DNA of 37,573 bases, taken from positions 65,271 to 102,843 of the forward strand of contig CAJOJP010000001.1 in the NCBI GenBank assembly GCA_905234915.1. Direction: 5' to 3'. Numbering within the stretch: position 1 is the first letter of the stretch; each line of letters starts with the position of its first letter. Below, one piece after another: positions 16,641-25,700 of this stretch. Source of the stretch: Candidatus Gastranaerophilales bacterium (GTDB lineage: Bacteria > Cyanobacteriota > Vampirovibrionia > Gastranaerophilales > Gastranaerophilaceae). The position numbers and the translations under genes were made by a program. The notes below the pieces were generated by a model. That model saw only the letters and a list, made by a program, of their open reading frames with translations. It had not been told where the DNA came from and did not search any database.

Positions 16641-17840
16641 TTAATTGGAAAAAGATTTATTAATATACAATTTAATATTTTGTATTATATTAGCTAAATT
16701 ACAATAATATCTCAGCTGATTTGTAGGCATTTGCTTATTTGATAAATTTTCAATCTCTTGTTTTACTTCTTCATCAGCTTTATTAAAAATTTTTTCTAAA
16801 CTTTTTTTTCTTTTTTCTCTCATATTCTTAAGCATGATTGGTTTATTAATTTTAGTTTTTAAAACCAATTCATTAAAATCAATTTCTTCAGCTACTTTAA
16901 GCAAATATTGATTTATTCTATTATAATTATTGCAGTTTAAAATTTCATTTTTAAAATAGTTTATTTCTTCATCGAGATTTTTACAATTATTGCATAGTTT
17001 TCTTGAACCTAATTTAGTTGGATTTGGAGAACACCAAAGACAATAATTTTCAATAGAATTATTAATTACTCTCATAAATTTATCGTGTGTACGTTTTATT
17101 TTTTGAAAACCTATACAATCAAATGTTTTTATAAGATTATGGATAAACTTACTATCATCTTTGTAACTTTCATCTTTATTATAATTAAAGTTCTTAGGTA
17201 AAATTATATCCAGTTTATCATTAATATATTTTTCTCGTTGTATAATAAGTGTTTGTCCATACTTTTCTTCTAAATCATATAATGTAGAGAATAGTTTGTA
17301 TTCTCTTTTTTTATTAGTATGTTCTTCTCTGATTTCCATTTTAATAAGCAGATCATCCGAAAATGAATAATAATATTTGTTATCTTTATAGCAATCAATT
17401 ATCATTCCAAATAATTTTGTAAGATCTTTATCCGTAAGAATATCAATTTTATTTAAAGATATATTATAATGTTTCTTAATTAAATCATTTATCTCATTTA
17501 AAAATTTTTTATCAGTAAATATTTTACTTTTATATGAATTATAACATTCAAATATTCCTTGTAAGTGGCAGAGTACAAGTTTTATATTTTTACGTTGCAT
17601 TAAAATATATAATAACTGAGCTTTATATTTATAATGACTTGTAATCTTATTTTTCTTCATTTCCTTTTTTGAAGAAAAAAAGCTTAAAAAAGTTTTTAAA
17701 TGTTCATCATCTATATATTCTAAAAACTCTAATATAAATTCTGAAAGTAAATATATTGTATCCTGCTTTTTTATCGGCTCATCAAATAAGATTTCTACAT
17801 TTGATACTGAAAAATCATCAACAGAAGCATCATCACACAT
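16641..17840 (-). CDS. Unknown protein with central zinc ribbon
   Basis: 399 residues, very rich in Lys, Asn, Ile and Asp, almost wholly helical in appearance, with no signal peptide or membrane helix. The one clear landmark is a treble-knuckle-type Cys set: C267 and C270 (CLWC) and C283 and C286 (CNNC), which should bind one zinc. A basic helical stretch (NMREKRKKSLEKI) follows. I recognise no family and assign no function. The gene lies 15 bases downstream of the Schlafen/AlbA-type gene on the same strand, so the two are probably co-transcribed. No terminator was seen after its stop. Confidence 0.55.
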   Translation of the reverse strand: MCDDASVDDFSVSNVEILFDEPIKKQDTIYLLSEFILEFLEYIDDEHLKTFLSFFSSKKEMKKNKITSHYKYKAQLLYILMQRKNIKLVLCHLQGIFECYNSYKSKIFTDKKFLNEINDLIKKHYNISLNKIDILTDKDLTKLFGMIIDCYKDNKYYYSFSDDLLIKMEIREEHTNKKREYKLFSTLYDLEEKYGQTLIIQREKYINDKLDIILPKNFNYNKDESYKDDSKFIHNLIKTFDCIGFQKIKRTHDKFMRVINNSIENYCLWCSPNPTKLGSRKLCNNCKNLDEEINYFKNEILNCNNYNRINQYLLKVAEEIDFNELVLKTKINKPIMLKNMREKRKKSLEKIFNKADEEVKQEIENLSNKQMPTNQLRYYCNLANIIQNIKLYINKSFSN

Positions 17841-17855
17841 TATCTAAACTCCATT

Positions 17856-19166
17856 TTACTTTTGTATTATCTCCCAATAGCCGCCTTTATCAGCACCTAT
17901 TCTTTTCAATTTATTTTCTTTTTTTAAATTACTTATTTGCTTTTCAATTCCTTTGACTGAAATATTGGTTTTCTCGGATATTTCTTTCATTGTTATTTTA
18001 GGGTTATTGGAAATTAATTTTAAAATTTTCTCCCTACTTTTCTCCCTACTTTTCTCCTCTTGGTAGGGAGAAAGTTCGGAGAAACCTTTATTAAAAGGAA
18101 TGCTAAATCTTAAAAAGTGTTCCATAAAGATAAAATTCCCTTTGTTATATATAGTTAGAATTTTCCCCATGCCTGAACCTATATGTTCAACTAATTCTAA
18201 ATCTTTAAAAATCCTCATAAGCTCACGATTTCTTGGCATAGAAACACCTGAGAAAAATTCTTCTCTGCTCAATCCTTCAACTAAACCGCCGTATGAAGTT
18301 ATTTCAAGCCTGTCAGAATATATTTCAAACAATGGCGGTACTTCTCTTGTATAGTCGTTATGAACAATAAAGTTAATTACAGCTTCTTTTACGGCTTCTG
18401 TATTCCATAACGGGATTTCTTCTCTGCCTGTATATGTTACATTAGTACTTACAGCATTTTCAACATCGAGTTTTTCCAATACTGCTTTTGCTGCTTTTAT
18501 AAGCGAACAATAGCCGTATTCTTTGTATTCTCTTAATTTTAACTTATCTGTTCCCCAATATTTTGCAACTTTGATTGATGTGCCATTCTTATCAGCTAAA
18601 AGATATGCAATATAATTATACTTACCGTCAGAAGTTAATAAATCAAGGTTTTTAGCAAAATTATCGTTTAAAGTTAATCCCTTTTCCTGATAATATATTT
18701 TCAGCTGCTCAAAAGTTAAATCCTGATGATGCGAAACTATATTTTTGAGTGTATTTCTTGTCCTTTTTGAATATAATTCAGCAATTTGATTTTCACTCAT
18801 TTGCTGAACGGATGAACCTATACGGATAAAACATCCTTTAGGTGTCATTCCGTTAGATTGCATATAATACGGCTTTTCGTTTCCGCTTGAAATAATAATG
18901 TGCAGTATTGTTTTACCTTCTTTTTGTTCGGTTAAAACATCAAACAGACCTAAGACAGACGGCTGAATACTATCTCGTATCTTATTTATAATCTTTAGCT
19001 GCAATTCATCGGCATTTTCAATTCCACAAATACTGCCGCCATTATCAACTCCAACGTATATATGACCGCCCATAGAATAATTCAAAAAACCGATAACATC
19101 TTTCATAATTGTATCGGAATATTCTCTTTTATATTCTGCCGTATTGCTTTCAGTCTGATTAAACAT
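17856..19166 (-). CDS. Schlafen/AlbA_2-type ATP-binding regulator
   Basis: 436 residues in three parts. Residues 1-120 are an AlbA_2 (Schlafen core) domain: TAEYKREYSDTIMKDVIGFLNYSMGG and HIYVGVDNGGSICGI. Residues about 240-360 are a HATPase_c_4-like module, with NTEAVKEAVINFIVHNDY, then ITSYGGLVEG and HIGSGMGKI. The C-terminus is a winged helix (NPKITMKEISEKTNISVKGIEKQI). This architecture is widespread and usually annotated as an RNA-binding or transcriptional regulator. It is common in mobile regions, and some Schlafen-core proteins act in defence. A 12-base repeat at 18028-18051 encodes the EKSREKSREK linker before the winged helix, a feature I associate with the family. It probably heads the operon with the zinc-ribbon gene. 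Confidence 0.8.
   Translation of the reverse strand: MFNQTESNTAEYKREYSDTIMKDVIGFLNYSMGGHIYVGVDNGGSICGIENADELQLKIINKIRDSIQPSVLGLFDVLTEQKEGKTILHIIISSGNEKPYYMQSNGMTPKGCFIRIGSSVQQMSENQIAELYSKRTRNTLKNIVSHHQDLTFEQLKIYYQEKGLTLNDNFAKNLDLLTSDGKYNYIAYLLADKNGTSIKVAKYWGTDKLKLREYKEYGYCSLIKAAKAVLEKLDVENAVSTNVTYTGREEIPLWNTEAVKEAVINFIVHNDYTREVPPLFEIYSDRLEITSYGGLVEGLSREEFFSGVSMPRNRELMRIFKDLELVEHIGSGMGKILTIYNKGNFIFMEHFLRFSIPFNKGFSELSPYQEEKSREKSREKILKLISNNPKITMKEISEKTNISVKGIEKQISNLKKENKLKRIGADKGGYWEIIQK
18028..18073. repeat. 12-base in-frame tandem repeat with inverted partner
   Basis: TTCTCCCTACTT occurs twice in tandem (18028-18039, 18040-18051), with a partial third. TAGGGAGAAA at 18063-18072 can pair with the repeat as a 10-bp stem. 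It lies in the coding sequence of the Schlafen-type gene and encodes its EKSR repeat, so the repeat unit is a multiple of three. Confidence 0.6.
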
Positions 19167-19401
19167 GTAACTATTTTATCATGATATACACATATAGTAT
19201 AAATTCTTTATATAACTATATATCTATCATTCAGAACCTATATATTATATAATGAGAAATGAGGGGTATAGAATGCAGACAATACAATAAGATGCTGTCT
19301 TGCTTGTTCGCAATAAACGGGTCTTTTGCCTGTATTGTCTTGTTCATCACAAGCCAAACAGGCAACGCCCTCTGCTCACTCGCGCTTTTTCAAGTGTTAG
19401 A

Positions 19402-19690
19402 ATGGATGAAAATAATCCAAAATGGAATAATGCCGTTTCAAGGCAAACAGAGATATATAAAAAAGATTACGACTTACGTACGCCGTTTGAGCGGGATTCT
19501 TCATTCAAACGGATACAGAAGATTAAAGAATAAAACGCAGGTGTTCTTTGCTCCGCATAATGACCTTTTTTATTAGGCAGGCAGATTGGTGAGTTTTTAG
19601 CATGATTAATCTGTCTGTTTATGCACTCGAATAGAACATGTTACACACGTCAGTGCCGCTATTGAAACTATAGCAAAATTCATTAATCTT
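19402..19690 (+). pseudogene. dgt: Decayed 5' fragment of a dGTP triphosphohydrolase gene
   Basis: Three pieces of a dGTPase N-terminus lie in order in different frames. From the ATG at 19402: MDENNPKWNNAVSRQTEIY and DLRTPFERD. Then, shifted after about 19495: ILHSNGYRRLKNKTQVFFAPHND, the hallmark 'H..a.RRL..KTQVF....nD' of the family. Then, after about 55 foreign bases (19564-19620) with stops, TRIEHVTHVSAAIETIAKF, the expected 'TR.eHs..Va.ia..ia' stretch. The inserted bases can fold as an imperfect hairpin (GCAGGCAGATT with AATCTGTCTGT). The gene stops here, so the HD catalytic part is missing. A small deletion plus an insertion plus a 3' truncation show it is dead. About 140 bases upstream (19259-19401) contain no supported gene. 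Confidence 0.7.
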
Positions 19691-19916
19691 TCCCATTGTC
19701 ATTAATAGGTATAAATAATTTATAAACTTCAATCTTTAGAGCTTGTGCTATTAATTCCATTCTTTTAAAACTTGGAGTCTTTTTTTCTCTTTCAATTTCT
19801 GATAAATAATCAGCACTAATTCCAGACATTTCACTCAATTTATCTTGTGTAATACCTAATTTATTTCTGTAAAATTTTAGATTAAATCTAAAAATATCAA
19901 TCGTGCTATTTGTCAT
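19683..19916 (-). CDS. XRE-family transcriptional regulator
   Basis: 77 residues with a complete Cro/C1-type helix-turn-helix covering residues 10-65: LKFYRNKLGITQDKLSEMSG and YLSEIEREKKTPSFKRM. It is little more than the DNA-binding domain, as in small phage- or element-type repressors. The gene follows a second XRE gene after 15 bases on the same strand. Its 3' end touches the dgt remnant. The ribosome-binding region is weak. Its target is unknown, though the adjacent intergenic region (20187-20255) is the natural operator. Confidence 0.85.
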   Translation of the reverse strand: MTNSTIDIFRFNLKFYRNKLGITQDKLSEMSGISADYLSEIEREKKTPSFKRMELIAQALKIEVYKLFIPINDNGKD

Positions 19917-19931
19917 ATATTAATTTTATTG

Positions 19932-20186
19932 TTACTCTTCTATTAATTTAAAATCATCGCCCAATTCATTTTCAAGAATTTTTATTACATCTGATAACTT
20001 CAACCCAAGTGCTTCGGATATACGCCATGCAGTAATTATAGAACAACCAACTTCACCATTCTCTATTTTGCTCAAATTTGCCCTATTTATACCATTTTCA
20101 AGTGCAAAAATATTTAAAGATTTAAAATTTTTTTCTTTTCTCAAATCTTTAAATATTTGTCCAAGACATCTCTTTATCTTCATCAT
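19932..20186 (-). CDS. XRE-family transcriptional regulator
   Basis: 84 residues from the ATG at 20186 (a second ATG follows at once). A longer frame to 20261 is rejected because it would overlap the divergent gene's start and adds non-conserved sequence. The Cro/C1 helix-turn-helix runs from LGQIFKDLRKEKNFKSLNIF through GINRANLSKIENGEVGCSI, with 'AWRISEALGLKLSDVIKILE' after it. Paired with the smaller XRE gene downstream and divergent from the HAD-like gene, it probably represses across the 70-base region between them. No clear Shine-Dalgarno was seen. Confidence 0.82.
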   Translation of the reverse strand: MMKIKRCLGQIFKDLRKEKNFKSLNIFALENGINRANLSKIENGEVGCSIITAWRISEALGLKLSDVIKILENELGDDFKLIEE

Positions 20187-20255
20187 CTTGCATAAATTAA
20201 TATTAAATGTTATTGTATTTACAAGTGTTTCTAAAAACATCAAAAAAGGAGCGTT

Positions 20256-20591
20256 ATGCACAAAAAAATAATATTGATTGATTTAGACGGAGTACTTAAT
20301 ACATATACAGGGAATTTTGATAAAGATATTATTCCTGATATAAAAGAAGGAGCATTTCAATTTGTAGAAAATTTAAGTAAAACTTATGAAGTTAAGTTGT
20401 TTACTACACGCAATAGATTATTAGCTGTAAAATGGCTTATAAACAACAAACTTGATAATTTTATAACTGATGTAACCAACGTAAAAGAACCTGCATCTTT
20501 ATATATAGATGACCGAAGTATAACTTTTGACGGTAATTATCAAGAATTACAAAATAAAATAGATAATTTTTCAGTATGGTATAAAAAATAA
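20256..20591 (+). CDS. Small HAD-superfamily hydrolase-like protein
   Basis: 111 residues with the HAD nucleophile motif IDLDGVLN (D9 nucleophile, D11 acid/base), motif II 'FTTRNR' (Thr) and a C-terminal 'PASLYIDDRSITFDG' that fits motif IV acids. No cap domain is present, so it resembles the minimal phosphatases often found in phages and mobile elements. AAGGAG precedes the ATG at good spacing. The substrate cannot be deduced. It is divergent from the XRE pair and ends 83 bases before the tandem AAA gene, which has its own promoter. Confidence 0.75.
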   Translation: MHKKIILIDLDGVLNTYTGNFDKDIIPDIKEGAFQFVENLSKTYEVKLFTTRNRLLAVKWLINNKLDNFITDVTNVKEPASLYIDDRSITFDGNYQELQNKIDNFSVWYKK

Positions 20592-20607
20592 ATTTTAAAT
20601 ATTTTTA

Positions 20608-20647
20608 CCCGTCCCATTCTGTCATACTTAACTCTTATAATAAGAGT
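20608..20647 (+). promoter_or_regulatory. Promoter of tandem AAA gene with shared motif and palindrome over the -10
   Basis: CCCGT (20608-20612), TGTCATA (20620-20626), nine bases, TATAAT (20636-20641). The same TGWCATA-N9-TATAMT layout precedes two other accessory genes in this window. The -10 sits inside a perfect palindrome, ACTCTTAT-A-ATAAGAGT (20631-20647), a good candidate operator. Confidence 0.5.
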
Positions 20648-20674
20648 ATAAGCAATAGAGAAGGGATGAAAAAT

Positions 20675-22669
20675 ATGAATAATTTTGAAAAAAGACTTTT
20701 TTTAGATTACATGTACAAGCTGATAAATGAAATTGATATCAGGTGTTATTCGTTTGGGGAAGTTTTAGATTTCTTTTTAGAAGAATTTAATGTATCTAAA
20801 AAAATATTTAAAACGGATGAAGACGGCGAATTAATTCTTGATACAGTTTTTCATAGACGTGATTTTTTAAGGACATTAAAAGAAACTATAAAAAAACTTC
20901 AGGATAAAATTCCCGCAAGAAATACAACTCTTGAAAAACAGCTTATTCTCTTAAAAAACATTTATAAGCTTGAAGATGATGAATACGGGGTTATAACCTG
21001 CTGTATAGTTCAAGAAATAAATAATGTATTTAAAACTTTGTTTGACTGCATTAACCATGATAAATTTGCTAAATTCACTCAAACAGTCTTGGGTATCAGA
21101 TACAATAGACGTTCAAGAATAACAGAAAGCTTGTATTTAAAGAACTTAACCGATACAAGAAGGGGGTCATCTATTGAAATAAACCCTGAAATATTGAAAA
21201 TATTTGATAACCCTGACTGCAAAAGTTCTAATCAAATAATTCGTATGCTTTTAGGGAATAGTGAAAAATCCACATTAAAACTAAACGACTATAAACATAT
21301 AGAAAACGAAAGAATAAAAGCAGTAAATATATTAAAAGCAGCCGCTGAACAAAAGAGAAAAGGTGTAAATATTCTTTTATATGGAACTGTAGGTGCTGGA
21401 AAAACCGAATTTGCAAAATTGATTGCTAATACCGCTAAAATTCCAATTTATGCAGTCAAAACAGAAAAGGAAAACTTTAAAGAAGCTGATAGAGAATATA
21501 GGCTTGTTGATTTATACTCAAAGCAGGATATTTTATCACGCTCTGGCAGTGCCTGCATACTTTTTGATGAAGCAGAAGATGTTATGAACAGGGGCTTTTC
21601 TATGTTCGGCAGTGCTTCAAAAGGCTATTTGAATAAATTGCTCGAAGAAACTTCAGTTCCTGTTATTTGGACAACAAACAATATATATGACGTTGATCCT
21701 GCATTCCTTCGCAGAATGACTTATGCAATAGAGTTTGAAAAGTTATCTGATGAAATAAGGCTGAATATTTGGAACAGAATTTTAAAGAAGAATAAATTTA
21801 AAGTTAAGCAGTCAAAAGTTCAGGAACTCAATAAGGCTTATGATATTTCACCCTCTATCATTTCAAATGCAGTTCAGACAGCTAAAATGACTGGCGGAAA
21901 TGAAAATGATTTTGAAGGTTATATTGAAAATATAACGAAAGTTGTTTATAAAAGTAAAAATGTAAAAAATACGAAAAAAGAGTTTGACATTAAAAAGTAC
22001 AATCCAAACCTTGTTAATGCAGATTTAGACGTTAATAACTTAACGGATAAAATAAAAACGTGCGGAAAGTTAAATTTTTCAATTTGTATGTATGGTGAAC
22101 CAGGAACAGGAAAAAGTGAATACAGCCGATATTTGGCAAATAAACTCGGTATCGAAGTTATACAAAAAAGAGCAAGTGATTTAATTTCAAAGTGGGTAGG
22201 CGAAACCGAACAAAATATAGCAAGAGCATTTAATGAAGCGAAAGAAAAGAAAGCAATGCTGATTTTTGATGAAGCAGACAGCTTTTTACAGAATAGGAAC
22301 GGGGCAAATCACAGCTGGGAAGTAAGTCAGGTAAACGAAATGCTTACATGGATGGAATCACACGAATATCCGTTTATCTGTACAACTAACCTTTTGGATA
22401 CACTTGATGAAGCGAGTTTAAGGCGTTTCACTTTTAAAATCAAATTTGATTTTATGAATAATCATCAGGTAAATGAAGCTATGAAGCACTTTTTCAATAT
22501 TGATAATGCGGATTTTAACATAAAAGGTTTAACAACGGGCGATTTCGCAACAGTAAAAAAGAAAGCGGACTTCCTTAATATAACCGACAAAACGGAACTT
22601 GAAAAAATGCTTCGTGATGAAGTTAAACTTAAACAGTCTAAAGAACTTAAAAATGCAATAGGGTTTTAA
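20675..22669 (+). CDS. Tandem AAA+ ATPase, role unknown
   Basis: 664 residues from the ATG at 20675, which has AAGGG nine bases upstream. The ATG at 20666 directly abuts AAGGG and is unlikely. An N-terminal helical region of about 200 residues precedes two AAA+ modules. The first has Walker A GTVGAGKT, Walker B ACILFDEAED and a 'TTNNIYDVDPAFLRRM' sensor/arginine region. The second has Walker A GEPGTGKS, Walker B AMLIFDEADS and 'CTTNLLDTLDEASLRRF'. Both modules look active and resemble the classic (spastin/p97-like) AAA clade, including 'SKWVGETEQNIARAF'. No protease or membrane part is fused, so it may be a remodelling ATPase. It ends at a strong terminator facing the mcrBC-helicase operon. 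Confidence 0.8.
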   Translation: MNNFEKRLFLDYMYKLINEIDIRCYSFGEVLDFFLEEFNVSKKIFKTDEDGELILDTVFHRRDFLRTLKETIKKLQDKIPARNTTLEKQLILLKNIYKLEDDEYGVITCCIVQEINNVFKTLFDCINHDKFAKFTQTVLGIRYNRRSRITESLYLKNLTDTRRGSSIEINPEILKIFDNPDCKSSNQIIRMLLGNSEKSTLKLNDYKHIENERIKAVNILKAAAEQKRKGVNILLYGTVGAGKTEFAKLIANTAKIPIYAVKTEKENFKEADREYRLVDLYSKQDILSRSGSACILFDEAEDVMNRGFSMFGSASKGYLNKLLEETSVPVIWTTNNIYDVDPAFLRRMTYAIEFEKLSDEIRLNIWNRILKKNKFKVKQSKVQELNKAYDISPSIISNAVQTAKMTGGNENDFEGYIENITKVVYKSKNVKNTKKEFDIKKYNPNLVNADLDVNNLTDKIKTCGKLNFSICMYGEPGTGKSEYSRYLANKLGIEVIQKRASDLISKWVGETEQNIARAFNEAKEKKAMLIFDEADSFLQNRNGANHSWEVSQVNEMLTWMESHEYPFICTTNLLDTLDEASLRRFTFKIKFDFMNNHQVNEAMKHFFNIDNADFNIKGLTTGDFATVKKKADFLNITDKTELEKMLRDEVKLKQSKELKNAIGF

Positions 22670-22692
22670 TAAATCAAATATTTTTTATATTT

Positions 22693-22714
22693 AATGGGCG
22701 GAGAACCGCCCATT
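22693..22714 (+). terminator. Strong terminator between convergent operons
   Basis: AATGGGCGG (22693-22701) pairs perfectly with CCGCCCATT (22706-22714), loop AGAA, followed by GTTTTTAT. It ends the tandem AAA transcript and overlaps the downstream end of the convergent helicase gene. Confidence 0.9.
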
Positions 22715-22718
22715 GTTT

Positions 22719-25700
22719 TTATATAACCATTGATTTACAAAAAGCTTTATAATCACAAAATGTGAAATTATCTTTATTGCACTTTTCTTTACATTCAAAA
22801 ACTTTTCGTGTTTCAATATTTGAATTTTTTTCTGCAAATTGTTTTATTTTAAATATACATTCGGCATATTTATTTAAAACATTTTTGCAATTTATTAATC
22901 CATTCTCACCTTCCAGGTCATTAATTCTAAATTCTTTAGGATTTCGTTTGTTTTGTTTGTTATTTTTAGAATTTTTTTCTTCTTCATTTTCTTTCTTAAA
23001 AAGCTGCGGCTGAACAATTTTGATTTCCTTTATTTTCCCTTTATATTCATCTTGCTGTTCTAATATATATCGGTATATTGCCAGCTGATTATAATATTCT
23101 TCGTTTTTTTGATCAGGTGCAAAAGAAGAAGAAGTTTTTTCTTTACCTGTTTTATAATCAATGATATTATAAGTTCCATCATCATTTTTATCTAAACGGT
23201 CAATTTTACCGCTAAAATCTATTGTGAATGACTTTCCGTTATATTCAACAGAAATTGACATTTCAATATTTTTTTCAGCCTCAAATGTATCTTTTTTAGG
23301 GTTTTTAATCTGACTTTGCAGATATTCATAATATGCATTAAGTTTATCTTTTTCTTCTTGAATATTAATCAATTTTGCTGCTTCTTCTAAATCTTTTTGA
23401 AGTTCTTCCTGTATTTTTTTATCAAATTTTTCATATAAAAATTCTATATCAGGATATTGACCTGTTTTGTTTACTTCTCTAACCATTTGCTCTAATGCAA
23501 AATGTATTGCATTTCCAATTTCCATAGAATAATTTTTTTCTTTATCGCCTTTTTTCTTATAAGGTTTTAAATTCAAAATATAACGACACAAATATTTTTT
23601 AGGACATTCTATATATGTATTTAGTGATGTAGCCGAATATTTTTCCTGTAAATTTTGTTTAATATATTCAACAAATTCAGCAGCATAATCATAATCATAT
23701 CTGAGTGTTTCATCTGGATTAATAGTAAAAACTAAATTTTCTTTTAAAGAATTAATTGTTTCGCAAACTTTGTTAAAATCTGATAAATGTTCTTTATCAA
23801 TATAATCTTTAAATGTACTAAGTTTTGCAGCAGCCTCTTTTAATTTTGTTTCATAGCTTGAATCTTCTTTTATATTATCTATCTTTTCATCAAATTCTTC
23901 ATTGATTTTAATTAAATCTTTTCCTGCTTTTTGCTCTAATTTTTCTATAAAATAACTTTCTTCACCTGCTTCAAAAGAAAGATAAAGCGAATGTTTTGCT
24001 CTTGTCATTCCGACATACAACAATTTCAGCGAGTTTAAAAATTTTATCTGCTTTTGTTTGTCTTCTATACTTCCCATATCATTAAATTCAGAAACAGGTG
24101 TAAATTCCTTTTTGGAGAACGGAACTATTTCTTTATAACTATTTGCTGATTCATATTTATTTTTTGTTAAATTAGGCATAAATACATATTCAAATTCCCT
24201 GCCTTTTGATGAATGCAAGGTAGATATTTGAACCGCATTTAATGGTTTATCTGTTTTATCTGTAAAAACTTCTGAATTAGAAGACAATAAAGCCTCAATA
24301 TATTCAACAAATCCGTAAAAATCGGCATCAGGTACAGTTGATGAATATTCCTCAGCTAAACCAATAAATTTATTAATAGCATCTATATTTTCGGTTCTGT
24401 TTATTTTTAGACTTATATAACTTTGTAAAATGCCTGTTACACAAGCCATTTGATGAATTAAATTTTTGACTGATTCACATTGTCTATAGTTATCTAAAAT
24501 TTTATAATCATTTAGCAGTTTTTGAAGTTTTTTCTTATCTTGTAAAATATACTTTTTATCTTTTTCATATTGTTCTTTTTTATTTTTTAGTTCTTCTTCT
24601 TTATTATTATTTTTGTTTTCCTCTTGTTTTAGTTCTTCTTCTAAAATAACTATATCTTTTCCTATCTGTTCTGTATTATCAGACAGTTTAATTGCATATT
24701 CTATTTGTTCTAAAAGATTTTTCTGGCTTTTTATTCTTTTGTCTTGAAGTATATTGTAGTCATTATTACTTATATGAAAAGGTTTTGCGAGAAGGAAATG
24801 ATACAATTTATCAGAATTATATCCTGATAAATCATTAAAAAACTGCATATATGAAATAAGAAGTTTAACGGAATTAGCGTTAAAAATGTTTTTACCTCTG
24901 ACAAGCTGAACTCTTATACCTTCTGATTTTAATAATGAGGCATATTCTTCTGCTTCGTCATTCGATTTAACTAAAACAGCAATTTCTGATAATTTTTTAT
25001 CTTTAGTTTTTTTATCAATAGGGCATTTTGTTTCATCATTTATAATATCTTTAATTTGTTTTACTATATGAATTTTCTCATATTCAGCATTAGGATATCT
25101 GTTTATAATAACAGGGGTATTTTTATTTTTTAAATTATCATTTTCAGCATTTAATTCTTTAGACGCATCTTTAGGCAGAATGTCCTTAAGATTCTTTTCT
25201 TCTTTTTTAGAAAATAATCTTAAAGGAAATTGAATTTTTTCATAATCATCATCGTCATCCGCAAGAGCATATTTATTTTTTAGTTCTTTAAACCATTTGG
25301 TATCCGTTCCTCTTTTTTCTGTTTTTAACGCACCGCCGTTTATTTTTTCAACATAAAAATCAACATATCTATCCTGCAATTCTGCAATGATTTTAGAAAC
25401 ATCTAAAATTGTTTGTGTTGAACGCCTGTTCTCTTTTAAACAAAAAACTTTAGGTTTATCAGCTTTAAATTCTTTTAAAAATCCTTCAATTGTATCAAGG
25501 CTTGCACCTTGAAATGTATAAATAATCTGGTCATCGTCGCCGACAACTAATATATTTTTACAATATTTTGCCAACTTAAATACAATATCATTTTGCGATT
25601 TATTCGTATCTTGATATTCATCAACCATAATAAAATCAAATTGTTTGGCTGTTTTTTCCAAAAATTCGGGACTTTCATCAAATTTTTTAAGCACCATATC

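Noticed and set aside
18028-18073. Short tandem repeat as a CRISPR or binding array
   Set aside because: The 12-base unit is in frame and encodes the EKSR linker of the Schlafen-type protein.
19259-19576. Open reading frames of 105 and 77 codons as real genes
   Set aside because: They are out-of-frame pieces of a dead dGTPase gene; only the dGTPase-like segments have family features.
20187-20261. Longer N-terminus for the 84-residue XRE protein
   Set aside because: It would overlap the divergent HAD-like gene's start and take up the whole promoter region; the added residues do not look like part of the fold.
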